In this document: positions 9,184 to 20,093 of the stretch, piece by piece
How the letters are laid out: the number at the start of each line of letters is the position of its first letter
How positions within the stretch are numbered: the stretch's first letter is position 1
NCBI GenBank assembly: GCA_018266075.1
Contig: JAFEBB010000013.1
Span: 62,001-126,000 of the forward strand
Length of the DNA: 64,000 nucleotides
Reading direction: 5' to 3'
Source: Deltaproteobacteria bacterium
GTDB taxonomy: Bacteria; Myxococcota; Myxococcia; Myxococcales; SZAS-1
Program-made: the position numbers and the translations under genes
Notes under the pieces: generated by a model
Told to the model about the DNA's origin: nothing
What the model saw: only the letters and a program-made list of their open reading frames with translations
Database searches by the model: none

Positions 9184-11046
9184 TCAGTCCATCGGCTCGT
9201 CGTACATCGAGTCGAGCTGCTTCATGTACTTGGTGGTCACGACCTTGCGCTTCACCTTGAGGGTCGGCGTGAGGTCGCCGCTCTCGAGGGTGAGGTCCTG
9301 CTCGAGCACGCGGAACTTCTTGATGGTCTCGTACGAGGGCAGCGTGGCGTTGAGCGCGTCGAACGCCTTCTGGATCTCCTCCTGGACCTCGGGGCGCTTG
9401 CCCATCTCGGCGTAGCTCAGGCCGTTCACGCCCTTCTCGGCGAGCACCTTCTTGGCCACGTCCTCGTTGATGGTCACCAGCGCGCTCACGTACTTGCGAC
9501 GGTCGCCGTGGATCATCACCTGGCTGATGATCTGCGCGGTCTTGAGGGCGTTCTCGAGGTTCTGCGGCGCGATGTACTTGCCGCCAGAGGTCTTGATGAG
9601 GTCCTTCTTGCGGTCGGTGATGCGGAGGTAGCCGTCCTTGTCGATCTCGCCGATGTCGCCGGTCATGAACCAGCCGTCCTCGGTGAAGGCGGCCTTCGTG
9701 GCCTCGGGGTTGTTGAAGTACTCCTTCATCACGCCCGGGCCCTTGATGAGGATCTCGCCGTCGCTGGCGATCTTCAGCTCCGAGCCAGGGAAGACGTTGC
9801 CCACCGTCCCGATGCGGTTCTTGCCCGGCAGGTTCACGGTGGTGCCGGCGGCAGTCTCGGTGAGGCCGTAGCCCTCGAGGATGGTGATGCCGGTCATCTC
9901 GAAGAAGTAGGCAATCTTCGAAGCGAGCGGCGCCGAGCCCGACACGCACAGGCGGATGTTGCCGCCCATGCGCTCACGCAGCGTCAGCGCCACCTTCTGG
10001 AACACCAGCTTCTTGCCGATGCTCAGGCCGAGCGAGCTGTAGTCCTGGCCGGTCTTGCGCGCCTGCGCGTAGGCGTCGAACTCCTTGAACGCCCAAGCGG
10101 CGATCTTGCCCTTGAGGCCCGGCGTCGCGAGCGCCTTCTGAATCACGCCCGAGTACACCTTCTCGAACACGCGCGGCACCGCAGGCAGCACCGTGGGCTT
10201 GCCCTCGGCGAGGAACTCGCTGAGCCGGTCCACGTTGTCGCAGAACACGGTCGTGTAGCCCAGGCCCAGCCACGAGGCGGCGATCACCTTGCCGAAGGAG
10301 TGCGCCATCGGCAGGAACAGGAGCACCTTCTCGTTGGGCTCCATCAAGTGCACGCTGGCCACGCACTGGGCCTCGTACACCCACGCGCGGTGCGTGAGCA
10401 CCACGCCCTTGGGGTTGCCGGTGGTGCCCGAGGTGTAGATGAAGCAGGCGGCCTCTTCGGCCTTCACGCCGGCCGCGCGCTGGTCGTACGCGTTGGGGTT
10501 GGCGGCAGCGTACTTCTCGCCCTCGGCCTCGACGTCGGCCAGCACGCCCACGGTCTTGCCCGCGGGGAGCTTGTTCGCGTCGAAGACAATCACGTCCTTC
10601 AACGCGGGCAGCTTCTCCTGTGCGTTGAGGATGCGCGTCAGGCGGCCGTCGGCGCCCTTCTCGCCCACGTCGCCGTCGACGAAGATTGCGCGCGCGCCCG
10701 AGTCCGAGAGGATGAACTGGCACTCCTCGGCGGTGTTCGACGCGTAGATGGGCACGGTCACAGCGCCGGCCGCGTTGATCGCGAGATCAGCGAGGCACCA
10801 CTCCATGCGCGTGGCCGCGAAGATGGCGACGCGGTCGCCCGCGTTCACGCCGCGGGCCATGAGGCCGTTGGTGATCTTGCGAACCCGCGCGGCCATCTCC
10901 GTCCAGGTGAAGTCCTTCCAGCCTTCGGCCGTCTTGTACTGGCCGGCGACCTTGGAGCCCGAGGCGGCCACGCGCTGGTGGAAGAGGTCCACCAGGTTCT
11001 TGGCGTCGAGGCTCGCGGCGGCGGACTGCTGCTGTGCGGCAATCAT
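9184..11046 (-). CDS. fadD: Long-chain fatty acid-CoA ligase (AMP-forming)
   Basis: 620-residue ANL-superfamily acyl-CoA synthetase of the long-chain (LACS/FAA1-like) type, which activates fatty acids with ATP and CoA at the membrane for beta-oxidation or lipid synthesis. Visible motifs are the P-loop YTSGTTGNPKG (about 204-214), GYGLTETAAG, and GWFMTGDIGEI followed by ITDRKKDLIKTSGGKYIAP, which contains the hinge and catalytic Lys region. Length fits the family. ATG 11046-11044 overlaps the stop of the upstream gene in an ATGA, so translation is probably coupled. A strong terminator follows at 9134-9164. Confidence 0.93.
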   Translation of the reverse strand: MIAAQQQSAAASLDAKNLVDLFHQRVAASGSKVAGQYKTAEGWKDFTWTEMAARVRKITNGLMARGVNAGDRVAIFAATRMEWCLADLAINAAGAVTVPIYASNTAEECQFILSDSGARAIFVDGDVGEKGADGRLTRILNAQEKLPALKDVIVFDANKLPAGKTVGVLADVEAEGEKYAAANPNAYDQRAAGVKAEEAACFIYTSGTTGNPKGVVLTHRAWVYEAQCVASVHLMEPNEKVLLFLPMAHSFGKVIAASWLGLGYTTVFCDNVDRLSEFLAEGKPTVLPAVPRVFEKVYSGVIQKALATPGLKGKIAAWAFKEFDAYAQARKTGQDYSSLGLSIGKKLVFQKVALTLRERMGGNIRLCVSGSAPLASKIAYFFEMTGITILEGYGLTETAAGTTVNLPGKNRIGTVGNVFPGSELKIASDGEILIKGPGVMKEYFNNPEATKAAFTEDGWFMTGDIGEIDKDGYLRITDRKKDLIKTSGGKYIAPQNLENALKTAQIISQVMIHGDRRKYVSALVTINEDVAKKVLAEKGVNGLSYAEMGKRPEVQEEIQKAFDALNATLPSYETIKKFRVLEQDLTLESGDLTPTLKVKRKVVTTKYMKQLDSMYDEPMD

Positions 11047-11825
11047 TTGAGCTCCTCCTGAACCTTCTTCTTCACCGGGTCGAGCCAGCTCTGTACGCGC
11101 TTGACCTCGGGCGGATCGAAACCGTCGCCGTTGGCGGCGAGCTGAGCGTCCACCTGGTCGATGTAGACCTTGGCCGCCTTGGCGTCGCCGTCGTTCACCA
11201 GGGTCTCGGCCAGCCAGAGCTTCGCCCGGATGGCCTTCGGCTCGGCGGCCAGCGCCTTCTTGAACTGGTCCTCGGCCTTGGAGTAGCTGCGCTTGGGCCA
11301 CGGCAGGGAAAAGTAGTAACGCCCCTTGGCGATGAGCGGCGAGGCGGCCTGGAAGCCGGCGTCGAGCTTGATGGCCTTGTCGAGGTAGCCGTTGAAGATG
11401 CCCTCCATGCCCGCGCCCAGCGCCTTGAGGATGCCGATCTCGGTGGAGTAGTTGCCCGCGCCGTTGGCGGCGAAGTAGTTGCCCTCCACGCCCTCGGGCT
11501 TGGCGTTCACGGCCTTGGCGCCGAGGTCCCAGCACTGCTTGGCCTCGACCTTGCGCCGCTCCGACTGCTCCTTCGACAGGCCCTCGCCGATCCAGCAGTG
11601 CATGCGCGCCGCGCGCCAGAGCAGCCCGTAGTCGTTGGGCGAGGCCTTGAGCGCTTCGGAGAGCGCGGCGTCCATCTGCTTGATGGAGTCGGCGGAGTCG
11701 CGCGTGGTGTTGAGCTGATCGACCTTGGCGTAGACGGCCGACAGGTCACCGTCGGCGCGGGCAATCGCGGGTGTGACCGCGACCGCGAAGGTCAGCAGTC
11801 CGAGGACATTGCGGAGATTTTTCAT
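11043..11825 (-). CDS. Periplasmic TPR-like protein upstream of fadD
   Basis: 260 residues with a cleavable signal peptide (MKNLRNVLGLLTFAVAVTP, ending near AIARA). The mature protein is alpha-helical with degenerate tetratricopeptide repeats (SEDQFKKAL-type helices such as KAEDQFKKALAAEPKAIRAK and LAETLVNDGDAKAAKVYIDQ). The start chosen is the ATG at 11825; a TTG 13 codons upstream is open but places charged residues ahead of the signal peptide. It is translationally coupled to fadD by a 4-bp overlap, suggesting a role in fatty-acid uptake or handling. That role is inferred only from position. Confidence 0.7.
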   Translation of the reverse strand: MKNLRNVLGLLTFAVAVTPAIARADGDLSAVYAKVDQLNTTRDSADSIKQMDAALSEALKASPNDYGLLWRAARMHCWIGEGLSKEQSERRKVEAKQCWDLGAKAVNAKPEGVEGNYFAANGAGNYSTEIGILKALGAGMEGIFNGYLDKAIKLDAGFQAASPLIAKGRYYFSLPWPKRSYSKAEDQFKKALAAEPKAIRAKLWLAETLVNDGDAKAAKVYIDQVDAQLAANGDGFDPPEVKRVQSWLDPVKKKVQEELK

Positions 11826-11906
11826 GCGCGAAATGGGATAGCACGCGCTTGGAAAGCGTCGCAAGCGGCCGTTGGGGCCCAGGCAGCGAGAGGTCCACTC
11901 CTTGAC

Positions 11907-12272
11907 TCAACCGCGGAGCTTCGCGGCGACCACGTCCGGCTCGTCGACGCTCACCATCAGCTGCTTGAGCTTCACCGGGAAGCCCATCACGCGCGCGCGC
12001 TGCGTGGGCGCAAGGTCGAGGGTGAGGATGCCGTCGCCCGAGCCATTCACGAGCCAGCGCCCGGCCCAGCCGTGCACACCGCGCGTGAGCGGGACGTGCG
12101 CACCCGGCGCGGCGTGGCGCACGGAGTCCTTCGGAAAGCGCGCCCGGAAGGCCCAGGCCATGCGCACCTCGATGGCGTCGTCGAGCACGTCCACGTACGA
12201 GTCGGCCGGCGCGAGGAACAGCATCGTCGAGAGCGCGCCGTACGTCGCTTCGAAACGAATGGGAAATCGCAC
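11907..12272 (-). CDS. Conserved hypothetical protein
   Basis: 121 residues beginning with GTG at 12272-12270, supported by a very good GGAGGAGG ribosome site six bases upstream. The sequence is rich in beta-forming segments with no signal peptide or membrane helix, and I do not recognise a family. It starts 14 bp after the stop of the CorC-like gene on the same strand, so the two probably form an operon. Possible roles cannot be derived from the sequence. Confidence 0.6.
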   Translation of the reverse strand: MRFPIRFEATYGALSTMLFLAPADSYVDVLDDAIEVRMAWAFRARFPKDSVRHAAPGAHVPLTRGVHGWAGRWLVNGSGDGILTLDLAPTQRARVMGFPVKLKQLMVSVDEPDVVAAKLRG

Positions 12273-12286
12273 GGCAACCTCCTCCG

Positions 12287-13666
12287 TCAGCGCGTGCCGT
12301 TCTTGTGCGGGTGCCCGCCGTCGTCGAGCTGGCGCACGGCCACGGGCGTGGTCACCGGCGGCGGCTGGCTGGTCGGCGGAGCGGGCGCCGTCGCACTCGC
12401 AGCTGCGGCCTTGTCGGGCTCGGCGCGGACGATTTCCACCTTGAGCACGCGCCGATCATCGCCCGCGCGCACGGCGAAGTTGAGGCCGTCCCAGGCGATG
12501 TGGGCGCCCGGCTGCGGCACGCGTCCGGCCGTGGCAGTCAAGAAGCCGCCGAGCGTCTCGTAGTCGCCCTCTTCCGGGAACGTGACGCCCAGCGTCTCCT
12601 CGAGGGCGCGCAGGCTCACGCTGCCCTCGGCGATGTAGCGCCCGGGCGCGACCTGCTTCACCGGCTTCTCCTCGACGTCGTGCTCGTCCTGGATCTCGCC
12701 GACGATCTCCTCGACGACGTCTTCCAAGGTCACGATGCCGCTGGTGCCGCCGAACTCGTCGACGACCACCGCCAGGTGCGTCTTCCGCTTCTGGAACTCC
12801 TTCAGCAGGCGGCTGATCTTCATCACCTCGGGCACGAAGAACGGGGCGCGGAGGTACTTGTCGAGGGTGAACGTCGCGGGCTCGGTACGGTGCAGGTCCT
12901 TGAGGATGTCCTTGATGTTGATGACCCCGAGGACGTTGTCCACGGACTCCTCGTACACGGGCAGCCGCGAGTGCTCCGCCTCATTCACCAGCTTCATCAC
13001 CTCTTCGAAGCTCATGGCCTTGTCGATGGCCACGACCTGGGTGCGCGAGACCATGATCTCTTTGACGGTCAGGTCGGCGAACTCGAGGACGGAGTTGAGG
13101 AGCTCCTCTTTCACCTCGTCGAGCACGCCTTCTCGGGTGCCCAGGTCGATGAGGTATTCGATCTCTTCGGCGGTCGTGGACGGCGCGGCCTTCCCACCGT
13201 GCGCCTTGGGCACGATGCGCGTGGTCAGGCCCACGATGAGCTGCGCCAGCGGGTACAGCAGCAGGCAGAGCAGCCACACCAGCGGCATCAGCAACCGGGC
13301 CACGCGCTCGGAGTGCCGCTTGGCGAAGGTCTTGGGCGTGATCTCGCCGAACAGCAGGACGACCAGCGTCATCACGCCGGTGGCGATGGCCACGCCGTGG
13401 GGCAGCCCCATGCTCTCGACGATGCTGGTGGCGAGTGCCGAGGACCCCACGCTCGCGACGGTGTTGCCGACGAGCAAGGTGGCGAGCACCCGCTCGGGCG
13501 CCTTGAGCCAGATGTTGAGCAGGCTCCGCCCGTTGGCTGCCTCGACCAGCTGCCGGGTCTTGGCCTCGGGCAACGCGGTGAGGGCCGTCTCGCTGGCCGA
13601 GAAGAAGGCGATGAGGACGAGACTGACGGCCAGGATGCCGAGCTCCCAGAGGTGCTCGGCGCTCAT
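12287..13666 (-). CDS. HlyC/CorC-family membrane protein (DUF21-CBS-CorC)
   Basis: 459 residues. An N-terminal DUF21/CNNM transmembrane domain (about 1-190, with FFSASETALTALPEAKTRQL and FGEITPKTFAKRH) is followed by a CBS pair (about 205-325, IMVSRTQVVAID and VNIKDILKDL) and a C-terminal CorC_HlyC transporter-associated domain (EEGDYETLGGFL). Relatives act in Mg2+/Co2+ export or homeostasis, with the CBS pair sensing adenine nucleotides. The tail after about residue 420 is Ala/Pro-rich and probably disordered. ATG 13666 was chosen because the DUF21 helix begins there; the frame is open for another 32 codons upstream but that part has no family character. It is divergent from a TPR gene, with the hairpin repeat array lying between. 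Confidence 0.88.
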   Translation of the reverse strand: MSAEHLWELGILAVSLVLIAFFSASETALTALPEAKTRQLVEAANGRSLLNIWLKAPERVLATLLVGNTVASVGSSALATSIVESMGLPHGVAIATGVMTLVVLLFGEITPKTFAKRHSERVARLLMPLVWLLCLLLYPLAQLIVGLTTRIVPKAHGGKAAPSTTAEEIEYLIDLGTREGVLDEVKEELLNSVLEFADLTVKEIMVSRTQVVAIDKAMSFEEVMKLVNEAEHSRLPVYEESVDNVLGVINIKDILKDLHRTEPATFTLDKYLRAPFFVPEVMKISRLLKEFQKRKTHLAVVVDEFGGTSGIVTLEDVVEEIVGEIQDEHDVEEKPVKQVAPGRYIAEGSVSLRALEETLGVTFPEEGDYETLGGFLTATAGRVPQPGAHIAWDGLNFAVRAGDDRRVLKVEIVRAEPDKAAAASATAPAPPTSQPPPVTTPVAVRQLDDGGHPHKNGTR

Positions 13667-13789
13667 GACGTGGGTCCCGGGTCGGGGTCCATGGCCTACT
13701 AACCTAACGCGGATTGGCTGGACCTGCGATGAACGGCGGGCGGGCAGGCAGGCGGCGGCCACCTAAGGGGTTGAATTCACTTGCGCGAG

Positions 13790-14117
13790 AGCCCCCTTCG
13801 AGCTTGTCACGCCGTGGCACGGTCGAAGGAATACCCCGTTCAGGCGCCGCAGAGCGTTAGCAAGAGGCGATGGGATACTCCCTTCAGGCGCCGCAGAGCG
13901 TTAGCAAGGTCGAAGGGAGCCTCCCTTCAGGACTGCCAAACCTTGGCAAGGTCGAAGGGAGCCTCCCTTCAGGCCTGCAAAACCTTGGCAAGGTCGAAGG
14001 GAGCCTCCCTTCAGGACTGCCAAAGCGGTGACAAGGTCGAACAGATACTGCCTTCAGGCGTCGCAAAGCGTCAGCAGGATCGAAGGGATAGTCCCTTCAT
14101 GGTTGCCAGGCCTTGCC
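13790..14117. repeat. Tandem array of 42-44 bp hairpin units
   Basis: Seven units start at 13819, 13862, 13906, 13948, 13990, 14033 and 14076, with a degraded half unit before them. The core units read AAGGTCGAAGGGAG then CCTCCCTTCAGG then a GCCAAACCTTGGC-like part. Each unit holds two inverted repeats: GAAGGGAG-C-CTCCCTTC and GCCAA-ACC-TTGGC (or CGC-AGA-GCG). Variant units keep pairing, for example GAAGGGA-TAG-TCCCTTC in the last one. Open frames cross it on both strands, but period changes of 42, 43 and 44 break any protein repeat, so it is read as noncoding. It occupies most of the 487-bp divergent region between the CorC-like gene and the TPR gene. Confidence 0.9.
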
Positions 14118-14153
14118 GAACCCGAACGGTTACTGCGAGGTATCCTGGTTTCG

Positions 14154-14927
14154 ATGCTCGCTTGCCCGACCCATCCCGTGGTGGTCCCGGAGGAGCTCGC
14201 TGAGGGCTTCTTCTGCATGGTCTGCGGTGGTTTCGTGGAGCCGGTCGAGGTCGACGAGCCTGCGAGCGAGGTCGTGGAGTTTCGGCGCATGCGCCCGCCG
14301 AAGCCGCCGCCGTCGCTTCCAACGCCGCCCGGCAAGCCGACCCGCGGCGCGATCGCGAGGCTTCTCGAGTCGCTCGCGAAGGATCCCGACAACGCTCGCA
14401 TCCTCCAAAGGCTCGGCGAGCTCCATCAACGGCGCGGCGAGGTGCCCGAGGCGGTGTCGTACTTCACAAAGGTTGGCGCGCAGTACGAGCTCGACGGCTT
14501 CTTCCTGAAGGCGGTCGCGGTCTACAAGCAGGTGCTCAAGCTCGAAGAGGTGCCGCCCATTCGCTTCAAGCTCGCGAACCTCTATCAACAGCTCGGGTTG
14601 ATGCGCGACGCGATGACTGAGCTCGGAATCGTCGCGAAGCTCTTCGAGGAACAAGGCGGCGGCGACGCACTTGGCGATGTGCTTCGCAAGATGGTCGCGC
14701 TCGATCCCGACAACGTCGCGTCGCGCATCAAGCTCGCCGAGCTCTACGTCCGCGAGAACGACCCGCGTGCTCTGGAGGAGTTCGGTCGCGCGGCGAGCTA
14801 CCTCGAGAGAAACGAGCGCTGGGTCGATCTTCTCAAGGTCGCTAATCGGATGCGCTTCCTCGCGCCGGACAGGGACGACTTCCGCGAGCTCGTCGAGCGC
14901 ACCCGGGTACGCCTTGGCCAGAAATAG
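14154..14927 (+). CDS. TPR-repeat protein with N-terminal CxxC
   Basis: 257 residues, apparently cytoplasmic. The N terminus has one cysteine pair (FCMVCGGF, about residues 21-24) preceded by CPTH, which may form a small zinc site. A Pro-rich linker (PPKPPPSLPTPPGKP) leads into four to five tetratricopeptide repeats from about residue 65, including ARILQRLGELHQRRGEVPEA and VASRIKLAELYVRENDPRAL. Such proteins are common in myxobacteria as scaffolds in motility or regulation, but no partner is indicated. ATG 14154 is chosen because the CPTH-CxxC segment begins there; no convincing ribosome site is seen, the nearest being GAGGT 12 bases upstream. The hairpin repeat array ends about 37 bp before the start. 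Confidence 0.7.
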   Translation: MLACPTHPVVVPEELAEGFFCMVCGGFVEPVEVDEPASEVVEFRRMRPPKPPPSLPTPPGKPTRGAIARLLESLAKDPDNARILQRLGELHQRRGEVPEAVSYFTKVGAQYELDGFFLKAVAVYKQVLKLEEVPPIRFKLANLYQQLGLMRDAMTELGIVAKLFEEQGGGDALGDVLRKMVALDPDNVASRIKLAELYVRENDPRALEEFGRAASYLERNERWVDLLKVANRMRFLAPDRDDFRELVERTRVRLGQK

Positions 14928-14929
14928 CA

Positions 14930-14960
14930 ACGCCGCGTCACCCTCTCGGGCGCGCGGCGT
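14930..14960. terminator. Hairpin between convergent TPR gene and ndk
   Basis: ACGCCGCG at 14930-14937 pairs with CGCGGCGT at 14953-14960 around a 15-base loop. It sits directly between the converging stops at 14927 and 14985. No U-tract is present, so it could be a weak bidirectional terminator. Confidence 0.4.
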
Positions 14961-14984
14961 CGACCTGCAAGCTTCAGCGAAGAC

Positions 14985-15419
14985 CTACCGCGCCTTGTTG
15001 TCGACGAGCTCGGTCGTGCGGAAGAAGTAGGCGATCTCGATCTTGGCGTTGTCGAGCGAGTCCGAGCCGTGCACGGTGTTCTCGCCGATGCTCTTGGCGA
15101 ACATCTTGCGGATGGTGCCCGCGTCGGCCTTGGCCGGGTCGGTGGCGCCCATGATCTCGCGGTTCTTGGCCACCGCGTTCTCACCCTCGAGCACCATCAG
15201 GACGACCGGGCTGCGGGTCATGAACTCGCACAGCTCGCCAAAGAAGCCGCGCTCCTTGTGCACCGCGTAGAAGCCCTCGGCCTCCTTGCGCGACAGGTGC
15301 TGCATGCGGAGGCCGACCGGGCGCAGCCCCTTCTCCTCGAACACCGCGATGATCTTGCCGACCAGGCCGCGCTCCACGCCGTCGGGCTTGATGATGCTGA
15401 AGGTCTTCTCGATTGCCAT
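14985..15419 (-). CDS. ndk: Nucleoside diphosphate kinase
   Basis: 144 residues, the full family length. It transfers the gamma-phosphate between NTPs and NDPs through a phospho-histidine. The active-site His117 is in NTVHGSDS, and the N-terminal [13 protein letters not shown] strand and [10 protein letters not shown] region are intact. It lies 27 bp after sucD on the same strand, so it is the third gene of a sucC-sucD-ndk operon; coupling NDK to succinyl-CoA synthetase fits exchange between the GTP or ATP made by that enzyme and other nucleotides. Confidence 0.97.
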   Translation of the reverse strand: MAIEKTFSIIKPDGVERGLVGKIIAVFEEKGLRPVGLRMQHLSRKEAEGFYAVHKERGFFGELCEFMTRSPVVLMVLEGENAVAKNREIMGATDPAKADAGTIRKMFAKSIGENTVHGSDSLDNAKIEIAYFFRTTELVDNKAR

Positions 15420-15446
15420 GGTGGTTCTCCTTCCAGGTGGTTTGGT

Positions 15447-16334
<888 letters not shown>

Positions 16335-16337
16335 GGC

Positions 16338-17504
<1,167 letters not shown>

Positions 17505-17698
17505 GGCAGGCCCTTGTGCGGGCCGCGGGCGAGCACCGGGAGGCGGGCTTCCGCGGTCGCGCGAAGTGCTCGAGCGGCGCAAGCGTCGCGGGCACTCAAG
17601 CCCGCGCCTTATGTCAGCTTTCGACAGGTGCGGCAAGGGTAAGCAACAGGGCTGTCGACAGCGCTCGCCGTGCGTAGCTTCCGGGTCGGGGCAGGGAC

Positions 17699-18334
17699 AT
17701 GCACGACCAGTTGGAAGTAGGAATCCTCGACGAGCAGGCGCTCCTGCGCGAAGCCCTCGCCGACGCCCTCACCCGTCGCGGCTTGCCCTGCACCGTGGTC
17801 GCGGGCACGCCTGAAGCCTTCTTGCAGAAGCTGGCCACACACCCCGTGAACCTCGCGCTGGTCGATCCCGGGCTCGAGGTCGGGCTCACGGCGGCGCTGG
17901 ATCTCCTTCGGCGGCTGCGCGACGAGCACGCCCAGATCCGAACCGTCGTGCTCACCCACCGCTGCGGACCCGATCAGGCCGATCTCTGCTGGCGCGCGGG
18001 CGTCTACGGGCTGCTCTCGAAGCAGGTGGCGACGCCGGACGCCGTGGCCGAAGCGCTGCGAGCGGCGGCAAGCGGCGAGCAGCGGTTTCCGTTGGAGCTC
18101 ACGGAGCCCGTCGCGCCCCGGCCGGCCGAGCCCTCGACGCTCACCGCGCGCGAGCGCGAGGTCCTGGGCTGCATCGCCTCGGGGCATGACAACCTGAAAA
18201 TCGCGGCGTTGATGGCCATCTCCGAGCGGACGGTGAAGTCGCACGTGGCGTCGATCTACCGGAAGCTGCGGCTCGAGAACCGGGTGCAGCTCGCCATCCG
18301 CGCCCGGGAGCTGGGGATTTCTCCGCAGGCCTGA
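17699..18334 (+). CDS. NarL/LuxR-family response regulator
   Basis: 211 residues. The receiver-like domain (1-125) has the acidic pair D11/E12, phospho-acceptor Asp56 in ALVDPGLE and Lys108 in GLLSKQV. The LuxR-type helix-turn-helix follows (about 145-205: [20 protein letters not shown] and [17 protein letters not shown]). All residues needed for phosphorylation are present, but no histidine kinase is adjacent. It is divergent from sucC and could regulate that operon or itself; this is inference from position only. Confidence 0.85.
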   Translation: MHDQLEVGILDEQALLREALADALTRRGLPCTVVAGTPEAFLQKLATHPVNLALVDPGLEVGLTAALDLLRRLRDEHAQIRTVVLTHRCGPDQADLCWRAGVYGLLSKQVATPDAVAEALRAAASGEQRFPLELTEPVAPRPAEPSTLTAREREVLGCIASGHDNLKIAALMAISERTVKSHVASIYRKLRLENRVQLAIRARELGISPQA

Positions 18335-18415
18335 CCGCGCGAAGGTTGCGCGAATGTCCGCGCCGCGATAGCGGTTCTGCTTTCTCGAGCAGCCGTCCGC
18401 GCGGAGGAAGCCGCC

Positions 18416-19243
18416 GTGAGCAAAGTCCTGGTGGGGTGCGGCCTGGTGATGCTGGTCCTGGGCGCGCTGGTGTTTGGCGGCTTCTACTTCCTGCACCACA
18501 AGCAGACCGAGCTCACCCAGGTCGCTGTTCAGATGCGCGACCAGGAGAGCCAGTACGCGCTCCTGGAGCAGAAGTACCCGTTCATTCCGCCGGGGCCGGG
18601 GGAGCCGGTGCAGCTCAGCGAGTCGCGGCTGGCGACGTACCTCCAGGTCCGCTCGGTGGTGCTGCCGGTGTACACGCGCTACGTGGAGCACAACACCGAC
18701 CTCTCCGTTCGAGCGCGCAGCTCGGGCAAGGTGGGCCGGCTCGCCGACGAGCTCGAGGACACCGACGTCTTCACCGAGAAGGTCACCCAGCTCCAGGCCA
18801 CCTACCTGCGCGAGCTCGACCAGGCGCGCATGAGCCCCAAGGAGTTCCTGGCCATCACGCGCACCGTCTACGGGACGATGCTCACCGCCGCGGTCAGCCA
18901 GGAGCGCAAGGCGATGGAGATGCAGATTCGCCAGCTCGGCGATGCCGCGCGGAACGCCTCGCCGGAGATGGCCCGCCAGCTCAACCAGCAGCAGGCCACC
19001 ATCAAGACCATGCTCGCGGGCATGCCCGACCCCGGGAACGCGCAGGTCTTCGCGGCGAACACGGTCATCCTGGGCAGGTCGCGCGAGTCGGTCACCCGGC
19101 TCACCAACGGCGCGTTCGACGCCTTCCTCGCCCAGGCCGACGCCTCCTTCGCGCGCGTGCACGGCGGCCCGGCGCCGACGGCCCAGGACCTGGGCCAGCC
19201 CGCCGACGGCCAGCTCGCTCCGCCGCCGACCGCGACGCCCTAG
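18416..19243 (+). CDS. Membrane-anchored coiled-coil protein, unknown
   Basis: 275 residues. GTG 18416 is supported by GGAGGAAG six to seven bases upstream. One N-terminal transmembrane helix (VGCGLVMLVLGALVFGGFYF) anchors a mostly helical extracytoplasmic domain with coiled-coil character (VTQLQATYLRELDQARMSPK), ending in a Pro-rich tail. No family recognised. It is 81 bp downstream of the response regulator and 42 bp upstream of the hydrolase gene, all on the plus strand; a short CTGCGC-GTC-GCGCAG hairpin at 19248-19262 lies after the stop. Confidence 0.65.
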   Translation: MSKVLVGCGLVMLVLGALVFGGFYFLHHKQTELTQVAVQMRDQESQYALLEQKYPFIPPGPGEPVQLSESRLATYLQVRSVVLPVYTRYVEHNTDLSVRARSSGKVGRLADELEDTDVFTEKVTQLQATYLRELDQARMSPKEFLAITRTVYGTMLTAAVSQERKAMEMQIRQLGDAARNASPEMARQLNQQQATIKTMLAGMPDPGNAQVFAANTVILGRSRESVTRLTNGAFDAFLAQADASFARVHGGPAPTAQDLGQPADGQLAPPPTATP

Positions 19244-19285
19244 CCTCCTGCGCGTCGCGCAGATCGTGGCCAGGGTGTAGCCGCG

Positions 19286-19984
19286 ATGTCCGGCGAGCCC
19301 GTGAGCCAGGTGGTCTCGATCCCCGTCGGCGGCGGCCGCCAGGTGAGCGCGGAGCTCACCGTGCCCGCCAACCCGCGCGCGGTGGTACTCTTCGCGCACG
19401 GCTCGGGCTCGAGTCGCAGGAGTCCGCGCAACAAGCACATCGCCAAGCGGCTGGAGGAGGCAGGCCTGGCAACGGTGCTCGTGGATCTGCTCGCGCCCGG
19501 CGAGGATCGGCCCGGCGCGGGCGAGGTCTGGCTGCGCTCGGACGTGCCCTACCTCGCCGAGCGGCTCATCACCGTGCTGCGCTGGGTGGAGCGGCACTCG
19601 CAGCTCGGCCGGCTGCCGATCGGGCTGTTCGGCTCGCACACCGGCGCGGCGGCGGCGCTGATGGCCGCTGCCCTTCGTCCCGAAGGGATCGCGGCGGTGG
19701 TCTGTCGCGGCGGACGGCCCGAGCTGGCAGGCGAGGCGCTGACCGACGTCCTGGCGCCGACGCTCTTCGTCGTGGGCGAGAACGACGCGCCGATTGTGCA
19801 GCAGAACCGCGAAGCCCAGCCGCGCCTGAGCTGTCCCACGCGGCTGGAGATCGTCCCGGGCGCGTCGCACCTGTTCGACGAGCCGGGCGCGCTCGACCGC
19901 GTGGCCGAGCTGGCGCGCGTCTGGTTCGCACGGAACCTGGCCGGCGAGGCGCAAGAGAGCGCCCCGACGCAGCCTGGCGCCTGA
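19286..19984 (+). CDS. Alpha/beta hydrolase with His at the nucleophile position
   Basis: 232 residues of the dienelactone-hydrolase-like family often found beside or fused to phosphoribosyltransferases. The oxyanion segment VVLFAHGSGSSRRSPRN is intact, and the acid D167 (VVGENDAP) and base H195 (PGASHLFDEPG) are recognisable. The nucleophile elbow, normally G-x-S-x-G, here reads G116-S-H-T-G120 (GLFGSHTGAAAAL). His118 therefore sits where the catalytic Ser should be and Ser117 is one position early. The protein may be catalytically dead, use Ser117 unusually, or have another role. Fold assignment is secure; activity is not. Confidence 0.8.
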   Translation: MSGEPVSQVVSIPVGGGRQVSAELTVPANPRAVVLFAHGSGSSRRSPRNKHIAKRLEEAGLATVLVDLLAPGEDRPGAGEVWLRSDVPYLAERLITVLRWVERHSQLGRLPIGLFGSHTGAAAALMAAALRPEGIAAVVCRGGRPELAGEALTDVLAPTLFVVGENDAPIVQQNREAQPRLSCPTRLEIVPGASHLFDEPGALDRVAELARVWFARNLAGEAQESAPTQPGA

Positions 19985-20093
19985 GCTCCGAACTCATCGG
20001 ATTCTCGTCGGTTCGGGCGCTATTGTGCGTCCTGCCCGGGTGAATAAGCGGCCCCGAAGCGCCGTCTACCCCACATCACCCGCGAGGGACCCC

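Noticed and set aside
13790-14117. CRISPR array
   Set aside because: The variable parts are about 16 bp, similar to each other, and no cas genes are present.
13781-14203. 139-residue protein made of ARSKGASLQ repeats
   Set aside because: Weak start, period shifts of 42/43/44 break the repeat, the reverse strand is equally open, and structure rather than codons is conserved.
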